Positions 26,712 to 36,933 of a DNA stretch of 64,000 nt are shown piece after piece. Numbering within the stretch: the stretch's first letter is position 1; every line of letters starts with the position of its first letter. Under the pieces are notes generated by a model. The model saw only the letters and a program-made list of their open reading frames with translations, had not been told where the DNA came from and ran no database searches. The position numbers and the translations under genes are program-made. Source of the stretch: Prochlorococcus marinus CUG1438 (lineage in GTDB: Bacteria; Cyanobacteriota; Cyanobacteriia; PCC-6307; Cyanobiaceae); NCBI GenBank assembly GCA_017644325.1, contig JAEPLS010000003.1, forward strand, positions 1-64,000. The letters run 5' to 3'.

Positions 26712-28217
26712 TTGGCTGAAACTCAATGGAATAAGCTGGGGGCTTATCTTAAGGAAACTCAAATATTAGGGTCAATCCAAAATACACTTTATTGGGATCA
26801 GAATACTGGAATGCCTAAAAAAGGAGCTTCTTGGAGATCTGAACAACTTACTTATATTGCGAAAGTATTGCATGAGAGAAATTCTTCGGAAGAATTTTCT
26901 AACTTAATACAATCTGCTAGAAATGAATTATTAGATATTGAACGAAATTCCGATAATCAACTTTTTATTAAAGAGAAGGAAAGAAATATTAATCTTTTAT
27001 TAAAGGAATTTAATAGAGAAAGAAATTTAGATCCTAAATTAGTTGAGTCTTTAGCAAAGGCAAAATCCAAAGGTTATGAAAGTTGGCAAGAGGCTAAGAA
27101 AAAATCTGATTTTAAAATTTTTCTTCCATTCTTTGAAGAATTAATTAAATTGCGGATTGAAGAATCGAAACAAATATCTGATCAATATTCTCCATGGGAG
27201 ACACTAGCCCAACCCTTTGAGCCTGAATTGACTTTGAAGTGGTTGAATAAGATGTTTCAACCATTGAAGGAAACTATTCCAGATTTGATTAGAGGAATTA
27301 ATCAGTCAAAAAAAAATTATTGGGATCTAGGTCCCAAATCTCAACAAATTTTGTGTTCTAAATTACTTGATGAGTTTGGGAGAGATAAAGATCTCGTTAT
27401 TGTCGGTAAATCTCCTCACCCTTTTTCAATTACATTAGGGCCCAATGATTATAGGATTACAACAAGAATTGTTGAAGGTGAACCATTATCAAGTTTTCTA
27501 GCAACTGCACATGAGTGGGGTCATTCAATTTATGAGCAGGGTTTGCCATCTCAAAGTCATCAATGGTTTGCTTGGCCTTTAGGTCAAGCAACTTCTATGG
27601 GGATTCATGAAAGTCAATCTTTATTTTGGGAAAATAGAATAGTTAAATCCAAATCTTTTTCAAAAAGATTTTTTAAAAAATTTGCTGCTGTTGGATGTTC
27701 CTTAAATGATTATTTAGAACTCTGGAAATCTATTAATCATGTGGAACCAGGATTAAATAGGGTTGAAGCAGATGAATTGACCTATGGCTTGCACATATTA
27801 ATAAGAACAGAACTCGAAATAGATCTGATTGAAAAAGGATTGCCTGCTGAAGATATTCCAGAGGAATGGAATAAAAGATATGATCAACTCCTAGGAGTAA
27901 AACCATCTAATGATTCAGAAGGCTGTCTTCAAGATGTTCACTGGAGTGAAGGTGCGTTTGGATATTTTCCTTCATATTTGTTAGGTCATCTTATAAGTGC
28001 ACAAATATCTTCTCAAATGGAAAAGGACATTGGCTTGATAGATAAGTTAATCGAAAAAGGTGAATATCAAAAAATCATTTTTTGGTTAAGAAACAATATT
28101 CACAAATATGGGAGATCAGTTAATTCTATGGATTTGGTAAAAACAGTAACGAACGAAGAACTATCACCAAACTATTTTATTAATCATTTAAGGTCTAAAA
28201 TTAATAATATTTTCTGA
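26712..28217 (+). CDS. Carboxypeptidase, M32 family
   Basis: A 501-residue zinc carboxypeptidase of the thermostable carboxypeptidase 1 (M32) family. The zinc motif is HEWGHSIYEQG (HExxH), followed by GIHESQSLFWEN, the family's second signature with the third ligand. The N-terminal helical cap (LGSIQNTLYWDQNTGMPKKG) is typical. The start is a TTG at 26712; no ATG is found near it in the frame. It removes residues from peptide C-termini in the cytoplasm, probably for amino-acid recycling. It is followed 63 bases later by a pyrophosphatase gene. Confidence 0.93.
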   Translation: MAETQWNKLGAYLKETQILGSIQNTLYWDQNTGMPKKGASWRSEQLTYIAKVLHERNSSEEFSNLIQSARNELLDIERNSDNQLFIKEKERNINLLLKEFNRERNLDPKLVESLAKAKSKGYESWQEAKKKSDFKIFLPFFEELIKLRIEESKQISDQYSPWETLAQPFEPELTLKWLNKMFQPLKETIPDLIRGINQSKKNYWDLGPKSQQILCSKLLDEFGRDKDLVIVGKSPHPFSITLGPNDYRITTRIVEGEPLSSFLATAHEWGHSIYEQGLPSQSHQWFAWPLGQATSMGIHESQSLFWENRIVKSKSFSKRFFKKFAAVGCSLNDYLELWKSINHVEPGLNRVEADELTYGLHILIRTELEIDLIEKGLPAEDIPEEWNKRYDQLLGVKPSNDSEGCLQDVHWSEGAFGYFPSYLLGHLISAQISSQMEKDIGLIDKLIEKGEYQKIIFWLRNNIHKYGRSVNSMDLVKTVTNEELSPNYFINHLRSKINNIF

Positions 28218-28280
28218 AACATTACTTTTATAGAAATTGGTTAAGTATGAGGATGTAAGATAAACAAAAATTATTTTTCG

Positions 28281-28868
28281 ATGGCAAATCTTAATCAACC
28301 CCCAAGTAGGGTTACACCGAATTTATTGCATATACTAAATGCTTTCACTGATGGCTCAAATACAACAGTTAATACTATTGTTGAATTAAATTCAAATACG
28401 ATAAATAAATATGAATTAATTACAGAAACGGGCCACCTTAAACTTGATAGGGTCGGTTATTCTTCACTTGCTTATCCTTTTGCTTATGGATGTATACCAA
28501 GGACATGGGATGAAGATGGAGATCCACTTGATATCGAAATTGTTAGCGTAACTGAACCGTTGATTCCTGGATCAATTGTGGAGGCAAGGATCATTGGAGT
28601 GATGAAATTTGATGATGGTGGAGAGGTCGATGATAAGGTGATAGCAGTTCTGGCAGATGATAAAAGAATGGATCATATTTTAAGTTTTGAAGATCTTGGA
28701 GAGCATTGGTTAAAAGAAACAAAGTATTATTGGGAACATTACAAAGATCTAAAAAAACCTGGGACTTGTACTGTAAATGGTTTTTTTGGAATAGACGAAG
28801 CTCTTAAAGTGATTAAAGATTGTGAAAATAGATATAAAAAAGAAATTGACCCTAGATTAGTAAATTAA
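28281..28868 (+). CDS. ppa: Inorganic pyrophosphatase, family I, canonical active site
   Basis: This soluble enzyme hydrolyses pyrophosphate released by biosynthesis. The 195-residue product carries the whole family I active site when aligned by eye with the E. coli enzyme: VEL-NKYE (E35, K43, E45), KLDR, YP-YG, DGDPLD (D79, D81, D84), D112/D117/K119 in DDGGEVDDK, and HYKDL (Y154, K155). A second family I gene at 43596-44147 has lost two of these residues, so this one is probably the working pyrophosphatase. It converges on hemC. Confidence 0.95.
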   Translation: MANLNQPPSRVTPNLLHILNAFTDGSNTTVNTIVELNSNTINKYELITETGHLKLDRVGYSSLAYPFAYGCIPRTWDEDGDPLDIEIVSVTEPLIPGSIVEARIIGVMKFDDGGEVDDKVIAVLADDKRMDHILSFEDLGEHWLKETKYYWEHYKDLKKPGTCTVNGFFGIDEALKVIKDCENRYKKEIDPRLVN

Positions 28869-28874
28869 CTTATT

Positions 28875-29825
28875 TTAGTTTTCCCTAAATTGTTCAAATA
28901 TTTCGCTAAGTATTTTATCTGCACCTTGGTTCTTTAGTTTTTTAGCCAGTTCTTTACCTATTTGTTCAGGGTTATCAGCATCGCCACTATATTGATCTTT
29001 AATCAGCCTTTCTCCATCAAGAGAGGCTACCATACCAGTAAGGTGAAGTTGTTCATCCTTAATGTTGCTATTTACACCAATTGGGACTTGGCATCCTCCT
29101 TCAAGCTCTCTTAAAAAGGCCCTTTCTGCTAAACACCTTTGACTAGTCGGCTTATCTTCTAAAACATTTATAATTTCTAAAACTTTTTTATCATCAGATT
29201 TACATTCAATGCCTAGTGCTCCTTGTCCAACAGCATGAAGAGAAATTTCATTTGGAATAATCTGATGAATTCTTGATTCAAAGCCTAATCTCTTTAATCC
29301 GGCGGCAGCAAGAATTATGCAATCAAATTCTCCTGCATCTAATTTTTCTATTCTTGTAATAACATTTCCTCTTATATCCTTGAAATCAAGATGCGGGTAC
29401 TTATTTCTTAATTGTGCAAGCCTTCTTAAAGAGCTTGTCCCAACAATCGAACCTGTTGGTAAAGTTTCTAATTTATAACTTTCATTTTTTTTGTTTACTA
29501 CTAAAGCATCTGCAGGGTCTTCTCTTTTTGTTATGCATCCTAATTTAAGGCCACTAGGCAAATTTGTTGGTAAATCTTTGAGAGAATGTACTGCTATATC
29601 TGCTTGCCCTATTAGCATTTGTGCTTCAAGTTCTTTTGTGAATAAGCCCTTGTCACCTATTTTGGCTAAAGCTACATCGAGAATTTTGTCCCCTTGAGTT
29701 GCCATGGCCTCTATTGATACTTCTAAATTCGGAATATTTTTTTCTAGTTGGTCTTTAACCCACAAAGTTTGTACCATTGCTAGTTTGCTTCTTCTGCTAG
29801 CTATTTTTAGTTTAAAGTTAGTCAT
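28875..29825 (-). CDS. hemC: Porphobilinogen deaminase (hydroxymethylbilane synthase)
   Basis: HemC joins four porphobilinogens into hydroxymethylbilane for haem, chlorophyll and cobalamin synthesis. The 316-residue product has [13 protein letters not shown] at the N-terminus, HSLKDLPT, the arginine-rich [12 protein letters not shown] and DIRGNV that bind the chain, and [11 protein letters not shown] whose cysteine holds the dipyrromethane cofactor. Length is normal. It is downstream of the sigma factor gene on the same strand (89-base gap). Confidence 0.97.
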   Translation of the reverse strand: MTNFKLKIASRRSKLAMVQTLWVKDQLEKNIPNLEVSIEAMATQGDKILDVALAKIGDKGLFTKELEAQMLIGQADIAVHSLKDLPTNLPSGLKLGCITKREDPADALVVNKKNESYKLETLPTGSIVGTSSLRRLAQLRNKYPHLDFKDIRGNVITRIEKLDAGEFDCIILAAAGLKRLGFESRIHQIIPNEISLHAVGQGALGIECKSDDKKVLEIINVLEDKPTSQRCLAERAFLRELEGGCQVPIGVNSNIKDEQLHLTGMVASLDGERLIKDQYSGDADNPEQIGKELAKKLKNQGADKILSEIFEQFREN

Positions 29826-29914
29826 TAAATATTATTCTGAATTAAATTAAGTCGTATATATTTTAAGCTATTCTTTCGCAACTTTCTAAAGCTGAAAATT
29901 ATATTTAACCATTT

Positions 29915-31096
29915 TTATTTAATATATTCTTTTAAAACCCCATTTCGATTTGGATGTCTAAGTTTCCTGAGCGCTTTTGCTTCTATTTGTCTAATTCTTT
30001 CTCTTGTTACATCAAAAATCTGTCCAATTTCTTCAAGAGTTTTCATCCTTCCGTCATCAATACCGTATCTCAATCTAAGAACATCTCTTTCCCGTGGACT
30101 TAGAGTAGCTAGTACTCCTTCTAAATCTTCTCTTAATAAAGTTTTAGAAACATCTTGTTCTGGATTTTCTATATCAGCCTCTATGAAGTCTCCAAGTCTT
30201 GAGTCTTCTTCTTTACCAATAGGAGTTTCTAAAGAAATAGGTAGTTGAGCACTTTTGGCTATAAATCTTAATTTTTCAATAGTCATCTCCATACTCTCAG
30301 CTATTTCCTCTTCACTTGGCTTTCTTCCGAATTCTTGGCTAAGAACTTTTGTGGTTTTTTTAATTCTAGATATTGTCTCATATAAATGCACTGGCAATCT
30401 AATAGTTCTACTTTGGTCTGCTATTGCTCTTGTGATGGCTTGGCGAATCCACCAAGTAGCATAAGTAGAGAATTTATACCCTTTTTCATGGTCAAACTTT
30501 TCAGCTGCTCTAATTAAACCCAAACTCCCTTCTTGTATTAAATCTTGAAAAGATAAACCTCTATTCATATATTTTTTTGCGATGGAAACGACCAATCTTA
30601 AATTTGATTGAACCATTTTTTCTTTAGCTCTTCTACCTAAGAGCAGTCTTCTTCTGAATTTAGAAAGTGGCATATCTATCAATTCGGCCCACTCTCTAAC
30701 AGAGGGGAAATGACCTTTTTCCGACTCATATTGAGTTGCCAGTTCTTCTAGTTGGAGTAAATCAGCAATTTTTCTTGCAAGTTCAATTTCTTCATCTGGT
30801 CTTAAAAGTCTAATTCTTCCAATTTCTTGGAGGTAGACTCTTATTGAATCTTCTGTATATATACCTTTTGGACCAAGCTTTATATTCCCAAGCCCTTTGT
30901 CTTCCTCTTCAGAATCATTAAATTCATCATTATTTTCTATGCTACTTTCGTTTAAATCTGAAGATGACTGTAAATTTTGGCTATTGATATTATTATTTTC
31001 TTCAACTACTGTTTCTAGATTGGTATTGATTTTTTTATTAATCTTTTTGTTAGAACTAGGTTTAGAATTCTTTGATTCTGCTGCGACTGGACACAT
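29915..31096 (-). CDS. rpoD: Principal RNA polymerase sigma factor (SigA type)
   Basis: A group 1/2 sigma-70 of 393 residues. Region 1.2 has [18 protein letters not shown]; region 2 has [27 protein letters not shown] and the -10 recognition [29 protein letters not shown]; region 4 ends with the helix-turn-helix in [30 protein letters not shown]. The N-terminal 80 residues are Asn/Ser/Glu-rich and unconserved, as is common in cyanobacterial SigA. A strong ribosome-binding site (AAAGGAG, 31108-31102) stands 5-6 bases before the ATG. The size and motif fit the housekeeping factor rather than a smaller alternative sigma. Confidence 0.94.
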   Translation of the reverse strand: MCPVAAESKNSKPSSNKKINKKINTNLETVVEENNNINSQNLQSSSDLNESSIENNDEFNDSEEEDKGLGNIKLGPKGIYTEDSIRVYLQEIGRIRLLRPDEEIELARKIADLLQLEELATQYESEKGHFPSVREWAELIDMPLSKFRRRLLLGRRAKEKMVQSNLRLVVSIAKKYMNRGLSFQDLIQEGSLGLIRAAEKFDHEKGYKFSTYATWWIRQAITRAIADQSRTIRLPVHLYETISRIKKTTKVLSQEFGRKPSEEEIAESMEMTIEKLRFIAKSAQLPISLETPIGKEEDSRLGDFIEADIENPEQDVSKTLLREDLEGVLATLSPRERDVLRLRYGIDDGRMKTLEEIGQIFDVTRERIRQIEAKALRKLRHPNRNGVLKEYIK

Positions 31097-31421
31097 AATT
31101 GACTCCTTTCTACGGTGAATTTAACTAGATAAAATTTTATTTAGGGCTAATTTGTACATTTAGTAGTAATAATCCCTTAGATGTTAAAAAGAACTTTTAG
31201 CAATATGTAAATGAAAAAAGTTTTTCTAAATTGTTGAAAAATTTAAATAGTGCTATAGATTACCTAAAGTAAAAAGTCTTGGGATTTCTCAGACAGGCAG
31301 ATCAGTATTTGAATTTTTAAATCAATGATCCAAGCTTCATGTCTCCCTTAAGAGCAGGATACTTACAATGTGCAAAAAACACTTTGTGGAATGTTCAACA
31401 ATCCAATACTAAGAAAAAGTT
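31097..31421. other. 325-base rpoD-priA divergent spacer, possible leader or small RNA
   Basis: This is the only gene-free stretch longer than 300 bases. The rpoD ribosome-binding site lies at its left end. From about 31275 to 31405 the sequence is less AT-biased than ordinary spacers here; a TATAGAT element near 31253 could be a -10 box for a rightward transcript, and CTTGGGAT near 31278 can pair with ATCCAAG near 31329 (one bulge). A 28-codon frame (31339-31425) overlaps the priA start but has no ribosome-binding site. I see no match to 6S, SRP, tmRNA or RNase P RNA. Confidence 0.35.
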
Positions 31422-33698
31422 TTGAAGCCGGCAAGTAATCAGTTATCAAATATCTCTTTTAAATTTGAAGTTTTGCTTGATGTAGGTAGTACTATTGATA
31501 GTTTCTATTATTTAGATGGAAATAATCTTGGCGTAGAAATTGGTGATATTGTAACTGTAAAACTTAGAGGGAGGTTATTAAATGGGTTGGTGATCTCCAA
31601 AGAAAATTTTTCGAAAATTAATGATAATGAAACAAATATTACTGGAAGTAGAAGTATAAAATATTTGTTTATCGAAGGTATTTTGCAGAAAAAAATAATA
31701 AATGATTCTTGGAGAGAATGGATAGAGTCTCTAGCTTCTTTTTATATGGTCAGTAATTTAAAAATGTTTAAAACTGCATTCCCACCAGGTTGGATTGGTA
31801 AGCATAAGAAAATTTCTCAGGGTTTAAAAAAACAAATATGGATTGAGAGCAAAAAAGATATTGATATTAAAAATAATAGGTTGACCAAAAAAGAATTCTC
31901 ATTAATAAATTCTTTGCCTCAAAAAGGTACTTGGCAAAGTGAATTAATCAAGTCTGGCTTTGGTTATACTTTGATAAATTCAATGGTCAGTAAAAATTAC
32001 CTTGTTAAAGGTAAAAGAGAAAAAACGATAAATTCTCAATTAAATTTATTTCTCAATGATCCAAGGTCAATTAAAAAACCAAATCTCACAGTTGAGCAGA
32101 AAATTGCATTTCAAGAATTTCAAACAATGAGATCTGGAGATGCGTTAATGCTATGGGGTGAAACAGGTTCAGGTAAAACGGAGGTTTATATGAGAATGTC
32201 TGAAGATCAATTGCTTAACAAAAAAAGTTGTTTGATACTTGCCCCGGAAATTGGCCTAATACCTCAACTTATTGATAGATTTAGACACCGATTTAATGAC
32301 ATTGTTTTTGAATATCATAGTAACTGCTCTTCAATTCATAGAACTCTAGTTTGGAAGAAAATTATCAATACTAATGACCCATTAATTGTGATAGGAACAA
32401 GGTCTGCAGTATTTCTACCAATTAAAAATCTAGGGTTAGTAATATTGGATGAAGAACATGATGTTTCATATAAACAAGATAGTCCTATGCCTTGTTACGA
32501 TGCACGAGATGTTGCTATTGAAAAAGTAAAAAAAAATTCTGCAAAACTAATTTTTGGAAGCGCAACCCCGTCAATACAGACTTGGAAAAAGTGTGTTTAT
32601 GAAGAGAATTTTAAATTGGTACGAATGACCAAAAGAATATCTAAAAATAAGGTACCTGAAATAAGCATTATTGATATGAGGGAGGAATTTAAGAAAGGCA
32701 ATATGAAAATATTATCTAGTGAATTGTTGGATTTAATTCCCAAAATACGCTTAAAGAATGAACAAGCAATAATTTTGATCCCTAGAAGAGGACATAGTGG
32801 GTTTTTAAGTTGTAGAAATTGTGGCTACTTAATAAAATGCCCAAATTGTGACGTCCCTTTATCAGTACATCTTGGTTCGCAAGGAAAAAAATGGTTAAGT
32901 TGTCATTGGTGCGATCATAAAGCGAGACTGATTAAAAATTGTCCAGATTGCAATTCAAATGCATTTAAGCCTTTTGGGATAGGGACTCAAAGAGTAATGG
33001 AGTTTTTGAATGAAGAATTTCCTGGCTTAAGAGTTCTAAGATTTGATCGAGATACCACCTCCAGTAAGAATGGTCATAGAGATATCCTTTCAAAGTTTTC
33101 TAGAGGTGAAGCTGATATTCTTGTGGGAACTCAAATGTTGGCAAAAGGCATTGATATCCCGAATATTACTCTTTCAGTAGTAATCGCAGCGGATGGATTA
33201 CTCCATCGTCCAGATATTTCAGCAGAAGAAAAATCATTACAATTATTTTTACAATTAGCAGGTAGGGCAGGCAGAGCTCAAAAAAAAGGAAAAGTTATTT
33301 TTCAAACTTATAAACCGAATCATCCTGTAATTTCATACCTTCAGAAAAGAGACTATGAAGGATTTTTAAATGAAACTTCGAAATTGAGAAAAGATTCCAA
33401 TTTATTCCCATTTTGTCAGGTTTGCCTCCTTAAGATATCTGGCGAGAATTATGAATTAACAGAATTAACTGCAATTAAAGTTGCAAAATATCTGATGTAC
33501 TTTTGTAAACAAAGTAACTGGAAATTAATTGGCCCTGCTCCTAGTATGATTACTAAATTAGGTAAAAAATTTAGATGGCAGATATTAATACATGGTCCTG
33601 ACGGTTCAATGATACCTTTGCCAGATAGGTCATTAATATGGAAACTTATTCCAAGAAATGTTTTTTTAACAATTGATGTTAATCCAGTAGAGTTGTAA
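31422..33698 (+). CDS. priA: Primosomal protein N' (replication restart helicase PriA)
   Basis: PriA recognises stalled forks and reloads the replicative helicase. The 758-residue product shows the superfamily 2 helicase core: MLWGETGSGKTEVYMR (Walker A), VILDEEHDVSYK (DEEH box), FGSATPSIQTW, and AGRAGRAQKKG. Between the helicase lobes is the zinc-binding insertion with paired cysteines (CRNCGYLIKCPNCD, CHWCDH, CPDC). The start is a TTG at 31422; an in-frame stop 12 bases upstream rules out a longer form. It abuts the DUF3153 gene tail to tail. Confidence 0.95.
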   Translation: MKPASNQLSNISFKFEVLLDVGSTIDSFYYLDGNNLGVEIGDIVTVKLRGRLLNGLVISKENFSKINDNETNITGSRSIKYLFIEGILQKKIINDSWREWIESLASFYMVSNLKMFKTAFPPGWIGKHKKISQGLKKQIWIESKKDIDIKNNRLTKKEFSLINSLPQKGTWQSELIKSGFGYTLINSMVSKNYLVKGKREKTINSQLNLFLNDPRSIKKPNLTVEQKIAFQEFQTMRSGDALMLWGETGSGKTEVYMRMSEDQLLNKKSCLILAPEIGLIPQLIDRFRHRFNDIVFEYHSNCSSIHRTLVWKKIINTNDPLIVIGTRSAVFLPIKNLGLVILDEEHDVSYKQDSPMPCYDARDVAIEKVKKNSAKLIFGSATPSIQTWKKCVYEENFKLVRMTKRISKNKVPEISIIDMREEFKKGNMKILSSELLDLIPKIRLKNEQAIILIPRRGHSGFLSCRNCGYLIKCPNCDVPLSVHLGSQGKKWLSCHWCDHKARLIKNCPDCNSNAFKPFGIGTQRVMEFLNEEFPGLRVLRFDRDTTSSKNGHRDILSKFSRGEADILVGTQMLAKGIDIPNITLSVVIAADGLLHRPDISAEEKSLQLFLQLAGRAGRAQKKGKVIFQTYKPNHPVISYLQKRDYEGFLNETSKLRKDSNLFPFCQVCLLKISGENYELTELTAIKVAKYLMYFCKQSNWKLIGPAPSMITKLGKKFRWQILIHGPDGSMIPLPDRSLIWKLIPRNVFLTIDVNPVEL

Positions 33699-34808
33699 TT
33701 ACTTTGATGGGAGTTGAGGTAAATCTGTCCCTAACTTAAATCTATAGAATCTTAATGAATAAGCCAATATTATTATTATTAAAATAATAGATATCCCAAA
33801 TATCAATTTGTTCCAGCTCCAGAAAGAAAATTCAAGACTATTAATTTCACCAGGATTTAAATTCCAAATTATTAGATTCTTTTTGATTTCTAAGTTTGAA
33901 TTATTCATCCCATTAAGGGTTGCTTTGTTTGGGGTTATGATTTTGAAAATTAGTTCTAAATTATCAACACTTTGAATATCGTTGAGATCTAATTCAACCT
34001 TGGTAAAGTATTTTTTTAAAAAAATTAAGTTTTTTTGAGTTGTAATAATTTCTATATTTGTTGAACTTCCTGCTAAATCTCCTGCAGTACTTTCGATTAT
34101 TTTAAGAACATTTTTTGCATTCTCCATATTGAGATTCTTGTTTTTTAGAGAAAAAGTTGATTCTTCTTGTGTAGTTTCTGCACCAGGAAAATTATCTTTA
34201 ATTGCTTTTTCGAATTTTATCTGCCATGGAAATTTTTTAATATATTTACTCTCTATCACAAGGTTATTAGTAATAGAATCAAGTTCACTAAGATCAAGGG
34301 TATTCTCAAATTTAACGCATCCACTTAATAGTGGGATTAATAATAATAGTATAAAAAATATTATGAGTGAAAATCCTCTCTGAAAGGATTTTGTTTCACC
34401 AGTTGGAGTATCGTTAACATTGATAAACTTCTTTCTCTCAACTAAATCTCTATTTTTGATAAGTGAATCAAGAGATTTTTTATTTAGTGACGGGTCGCTT
34501 TCAAAGTCAACATTCCAATTGTCTGGTTTTTTAATTTCAGGGGATTCTATCACCTCCATCAAATATTTTGCATTTTCTCTCGTCTTATTATCGTAGGATT
34601 TGAGAAGTTCTTTACAAAATCTTTTTGCCTCCTCCTTCTTATTTATTCCACAAAGAGCAGTAATCAAAATTGTTCTTAAATTTACTCCTTCTTTACTTGA
34701 TAAGGGGAATGATTCGATTATAGGCAAAAGAAATTCAATGCAATAATTATACTCACCTTTACCTAAAGCAATTTCTACTATTTCTAAAACTTGCTCATAA
34801 GTTTTCAT
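33699..34808 (-). CDS. DUF3153-type membrane protein with helical-repeat N-terminus
   Basis: A 369-residue protein in three parts. Residues 1-90 are helical and TPR-like (EIALGKGEYNYCIEFLLPII). Residues 147-162 form a hydrophobic helix that runs straight into LLSGC (Cys164), which looks like a lipobox although it is internal. Residues 165-345 resemble DUF3153, a cyanobacterial domain related to LppM-like lipoproteins, and a second membrane helix lies near 335-352. Elsewhere DUF3153 proteins start at the signal peptide, so this seems to be a fusion. It begins 3 bases after the argB end on the same strand. Confidence 0.72.
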   Translation of the reverse strand: MKTYEQVLEIVEIALGKGEYNYCIEFLLPIIESFPLSSKEGVNLRTILITALCGINKKEEAKRFCKELLKSYDNKTRENAKYLMEVIESPEIKKPDNWNVDFESDPSLNKKSLDSLIKNRDLVERKKFINVNDTPTGETKSFQRGFSLIIFFILLLLIPLLSGCVKFENTLDLSELDSITNNLVIESKYIKKFPWQIKFEKAIKDNFPGAETTQEESTFSLKNKNLNMENAKNVLKIIESTAGDLAGSSTNIEIITTQKNLIFLKKYFTKVELDLNDIQSVDNLELIFKIITPNKATLNGMNNSNLEIKKNLIIWNLNPGEINSLEFSFWSWNKLIFGISIILIIIILAYSLRFYRFKLGTDLPQLPSK

Positions 34809-34811
34809 GAA

Positions 34812-35663
34812 TTAGGCAACTATCATTGTTCCAATTCCTGAATTCGTAAAAATCTCAAGAAGTAATGAATGTTCTATCCGTCCATCAATTATATGAGTCG
34901 CTTTTACTCCTTGAGCTAAAGCTCTAATACAGCATTCAGTCTTGGGGATCATGCCTTCAGTAACAATTTTTTTATCAATAAAATCTCTCGCTTCTTTAAG
35001 ATTCATTTTTTCAACAAGACTATTTTTATTTTCTTTACTTTTTAAGATCCCTTGAGTGTCAGTAAGGAGTATAAGTTTTTCCGCATTTATTGAAGCCGCA
35101 ATTTCTCCAGCGACAAAGTCTGCATTAATATTATGTGAAACACCATCAACAGTTGATCCAATACTTGAAATAATAGGAATATATCCTTTAGAAATAAGAG
35201 GTTCTAATATTTCAGGATTTATCTTTGTAACTTCTCCCACTAAACCATGGCTCCCATCTCCTAATTCCCTAGATTGAATTAAATTTCCATCAAGACCCGA
35301 TATCCCCACAGCTAGGGAACCAGTTTTATTAATGCCTTTCACAATTTGTTTATTTACTCTACCCATAAGAACCATCTCGACAATATCCATTGTTTTTTGA
35401 TCAGTAATTCTTAATCCATTTTCGAATTTAGGCGATATTTCTAATTTCTCTAACCAATTATTGATTTCGGGCCCTCCTCCATGAATTACTATTGGGCATA
35501 CACCTACAGTTGACAAAAGAGCTATGTCTCTAAAAAAAGCTTCTTTTAGTACCTCGTCCTCCATGATAGAACCACCATATTTGATGACAATTTTTCTACC
35601 TGAAAAGCTTTGTATATATGGAAGTGCTTCGCTTAATATTGATACTCTTTGAGAATCATTCAT
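34812..35663 (-). CDS. argB: Acetylglutamate kinase
   Basis: ArgB phosphorylates N-acetylglutamate in the second step of arginine synthesis and in cyanobacteria is the target of the nitrogen signal protein PII. The 283-residue product has [11 protein letters not shown] (Lys of the phosphate-binding loop), [26 protein letters not shown], and the C-terminal [23 protein letters not shown] and GMIPK. The extra N-terminal helix typical of the arginine-sensitive hexameric form ([14 protein letters not shown]) is present. Its neighbours are not arginine genes. Confidence 0.96.
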   Translation of the reverse strand: MNDSQRVSILSEALPYIQSFSGRKIVIKYGGSIMEDEVLKEAFFRDIALLSTVGVCPIVIHGGGPEINNWLEKLEISPKFENGLRITDQKTMDIVEMVLMGRVNKQIVKGINKTGSLAVGISGLDGNLIQSRELGDGSHGLVGEVTKINPEILEPLISKGYIPIISSIGSTVDGVSHNINADFVAGEIAASINAEKLILLTDTQGILKSKENKNSLVEKMNLKEARDFIDKKIVTEGMIPKTECCIRALAQGVKATHIIDGRIEHSLLLEIFTNSGIGTMIVA

Positions 35664-35726
35664 TATTAAAATTGTTAAAACTTAATTGAATCAAGAAATT
35701 AGGTTTTTACAAATATATCCCTATAT

Positions 35727-36257
35727 TTAATAAAAAAGAATAAAATCAAATTCTTTTTTATTATCGTCGATAATAAATTCTGATTCAAGACCTTTTACGA
35801 AAAACCTGTTTAATCTCTCTTGTTTCTCAATCCATTTTTCTAAAGGAACAGCATTTAGTTCAAAACGCATTCTAAGCCCATTTTTGTCTTCCTTTGTGAC
35901 TTCTTCTAATTCCCTCAGTTGAGGAGGATTATCCTCATCCCACAAATTTAGAGCTTCTAATGAAGATTCAAGATGAGCTTTTATCCCATACCTCCATCTT
36001 GTAACATCTTTTACTAATGCTGTTAATTCTTTTGGTCTATTAAATCTATCTTCTGCAAAATTTTTATTATCAAATAATTCTGCTGGAGGTATTTCTGAGG
36101 TCTTTAATCCTAATCCAATTAAAAAAATAGGTACTCCATAAAAAAATGTAGGTACACTCAAGTTTACTGAGTCTGTAAAATAAGCAGTCATTCCAACAAA
36201 AGCTAATATACCTCCAGTAGATACGATTATGTTTCCAGGTGATAAGTATTTCTTCAT
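35727..36257 (-). CDS. DUF2854 family membrane protein
   Basis: A 176-residue protein with two hydrophobic segments near the N-terminus (about residues 8-25 and 35-49) and a soluble C-terminal part with LTALVKDVTRWRYGIKAHLESSLEAL. I recognise this as the DUF2854 family, present in cyanobacteria and land-plant plastids; function is unknown to me. It is upstream of argB on the same strand (63-base gap) and divergent from the next small gene. Confidence 0.8.
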   Translation of the reverse strand: MKKYLSPGNIIVSTGGILAFVGMTAYFTDSVNLSVPTFFYGVPIFLIGLGLKTSEIPPAELFDNKNFAEDRFNRPKELTALVKDVTRWRYGIKAHLESSLEALNLWDEDNPPQLRELEEVTKEDKNGLRMRFELNAVPLEKWIEKQERLNRFFVKGLESEFIIDDNKKEFDFILFY

Positions 36258-36298
36258 TTTGATCTATTAGAATGATTTAAGATGTGTTAAAGAGTATT

Positions 36299-36478
36299 AT
36301 GCAAGATGCCAATACTTCAAATCAAGATGATTTAATACTAAGACTTGATAAAGATAGAGCGTGGCTTTTAGAAAATCTTGATAAAGGGAGATGGCCAGAA
36401 ATCAGAAGCGAATTAGCTGCTCTTGAAAGGAAAATCAGCAAACTAATTATAAGTGTTCAAGAAAATAAAGATATTTGA
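36299..36478 (+). CDS. Small helical protein, unknown function
   Basis: A 59-residue product from the ATG at 36299, preceded by AAAGAG at a fitting distance; a GTG five codons upstream (36284) is an alternative start. The body DDLILRLDKDRAWLLENLDKG and ELAALERKISKLIISVQ is amphipathic helix and may form a coiled coil. There is no signal peptide. It ends 1 base before the end of ssb, which is on the opposite strand. Short cyanobacterial proteins like this are common, but I know no function. Confidence 0.62.
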   Translation: MQDANTSNQDDLILRLDKDRAWLLENLDKGRWPEIRSELAALERKISKLIISVQENKDI

Positions 36479-36479
36479 T

Positions 36480-36905
36480 TTAAAAAGGTATTTCATCAAC
36501 TTCCGGCACCAAAGGTGAGCTGTCCCAATTAGATTCTTTAGATCCTTCTTTTTTATCAAATGGTCCAACATTTTCTTCTTGAACATTTTTATTAACTTCA
36601 ACTGGCGTTATTTGATGAATCTTTGAAGCTGTAAGTTCTGGTTGCTTCTCTTTGGTTCCATCCTTTCTAGTGACTGAATTCATTTTAAGACGTCCCTCAA
36701 TAACAATATTTTGTCCTTCCTTTAGTTCTTCTATCATTTCTTTGGCAATATTGCCCCAACCTATAATCTTGAGTTCTCTAGTTGGATCTTCACTACGTAA
36801 TCCTTTAAAATTAACAATCATTTCTGCAATTGGAGTTTGGTTCTCTTTTGTGTACCTCATTTGGGGAGCGTTATTAATTACCGCTTGAATTAAACAATGA
36901 TTCAT
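36480..36905 (-). CDS. ssb: Single-stranded DNA-binding protein
   Basis: SSB coats single-stranded DNA and recruits repair and replication proteins through its acidic tail. The 141-residue product has an OB-fold N-terminal domain (IAEMIVNFKGL, LKIIGWGNIAKEMIEELKEGQNIVIEGRLKMN) and ends with EVDEIPF, the conserved acidic tail. The N-terminal strand is somewhat divergent from E. coli SSB, as usual in cyanobacteria. It is divergent from cobK with 28 bases between the starts. Confidence 0.9.
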   Translation of the reverse strand: MNHCLIQAVINNAPQMRYTKENQTPIAEMIVNFKGLRSEDPTRELKIIGWGNIAKEMIEELKEGQNIVIEGRLKMNSVTRKDGTKEKQPELTASKIHQITPVEVNKNVQEENVGPFDKKEGSKESNWDSSPLVPEVDEIPF

Positions 36906-36933
36906 TACTTTCTATTTAATTAAAGACATACTG

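Noticed and set aside
31339-31425. 28-codon frame (MSPLRAGYLQ...) overlapping the priA start
   Set aside because: No ribosome-binding site, no family match and no sign of a leader-peptide bias. Kept only as part of the spacer entry.
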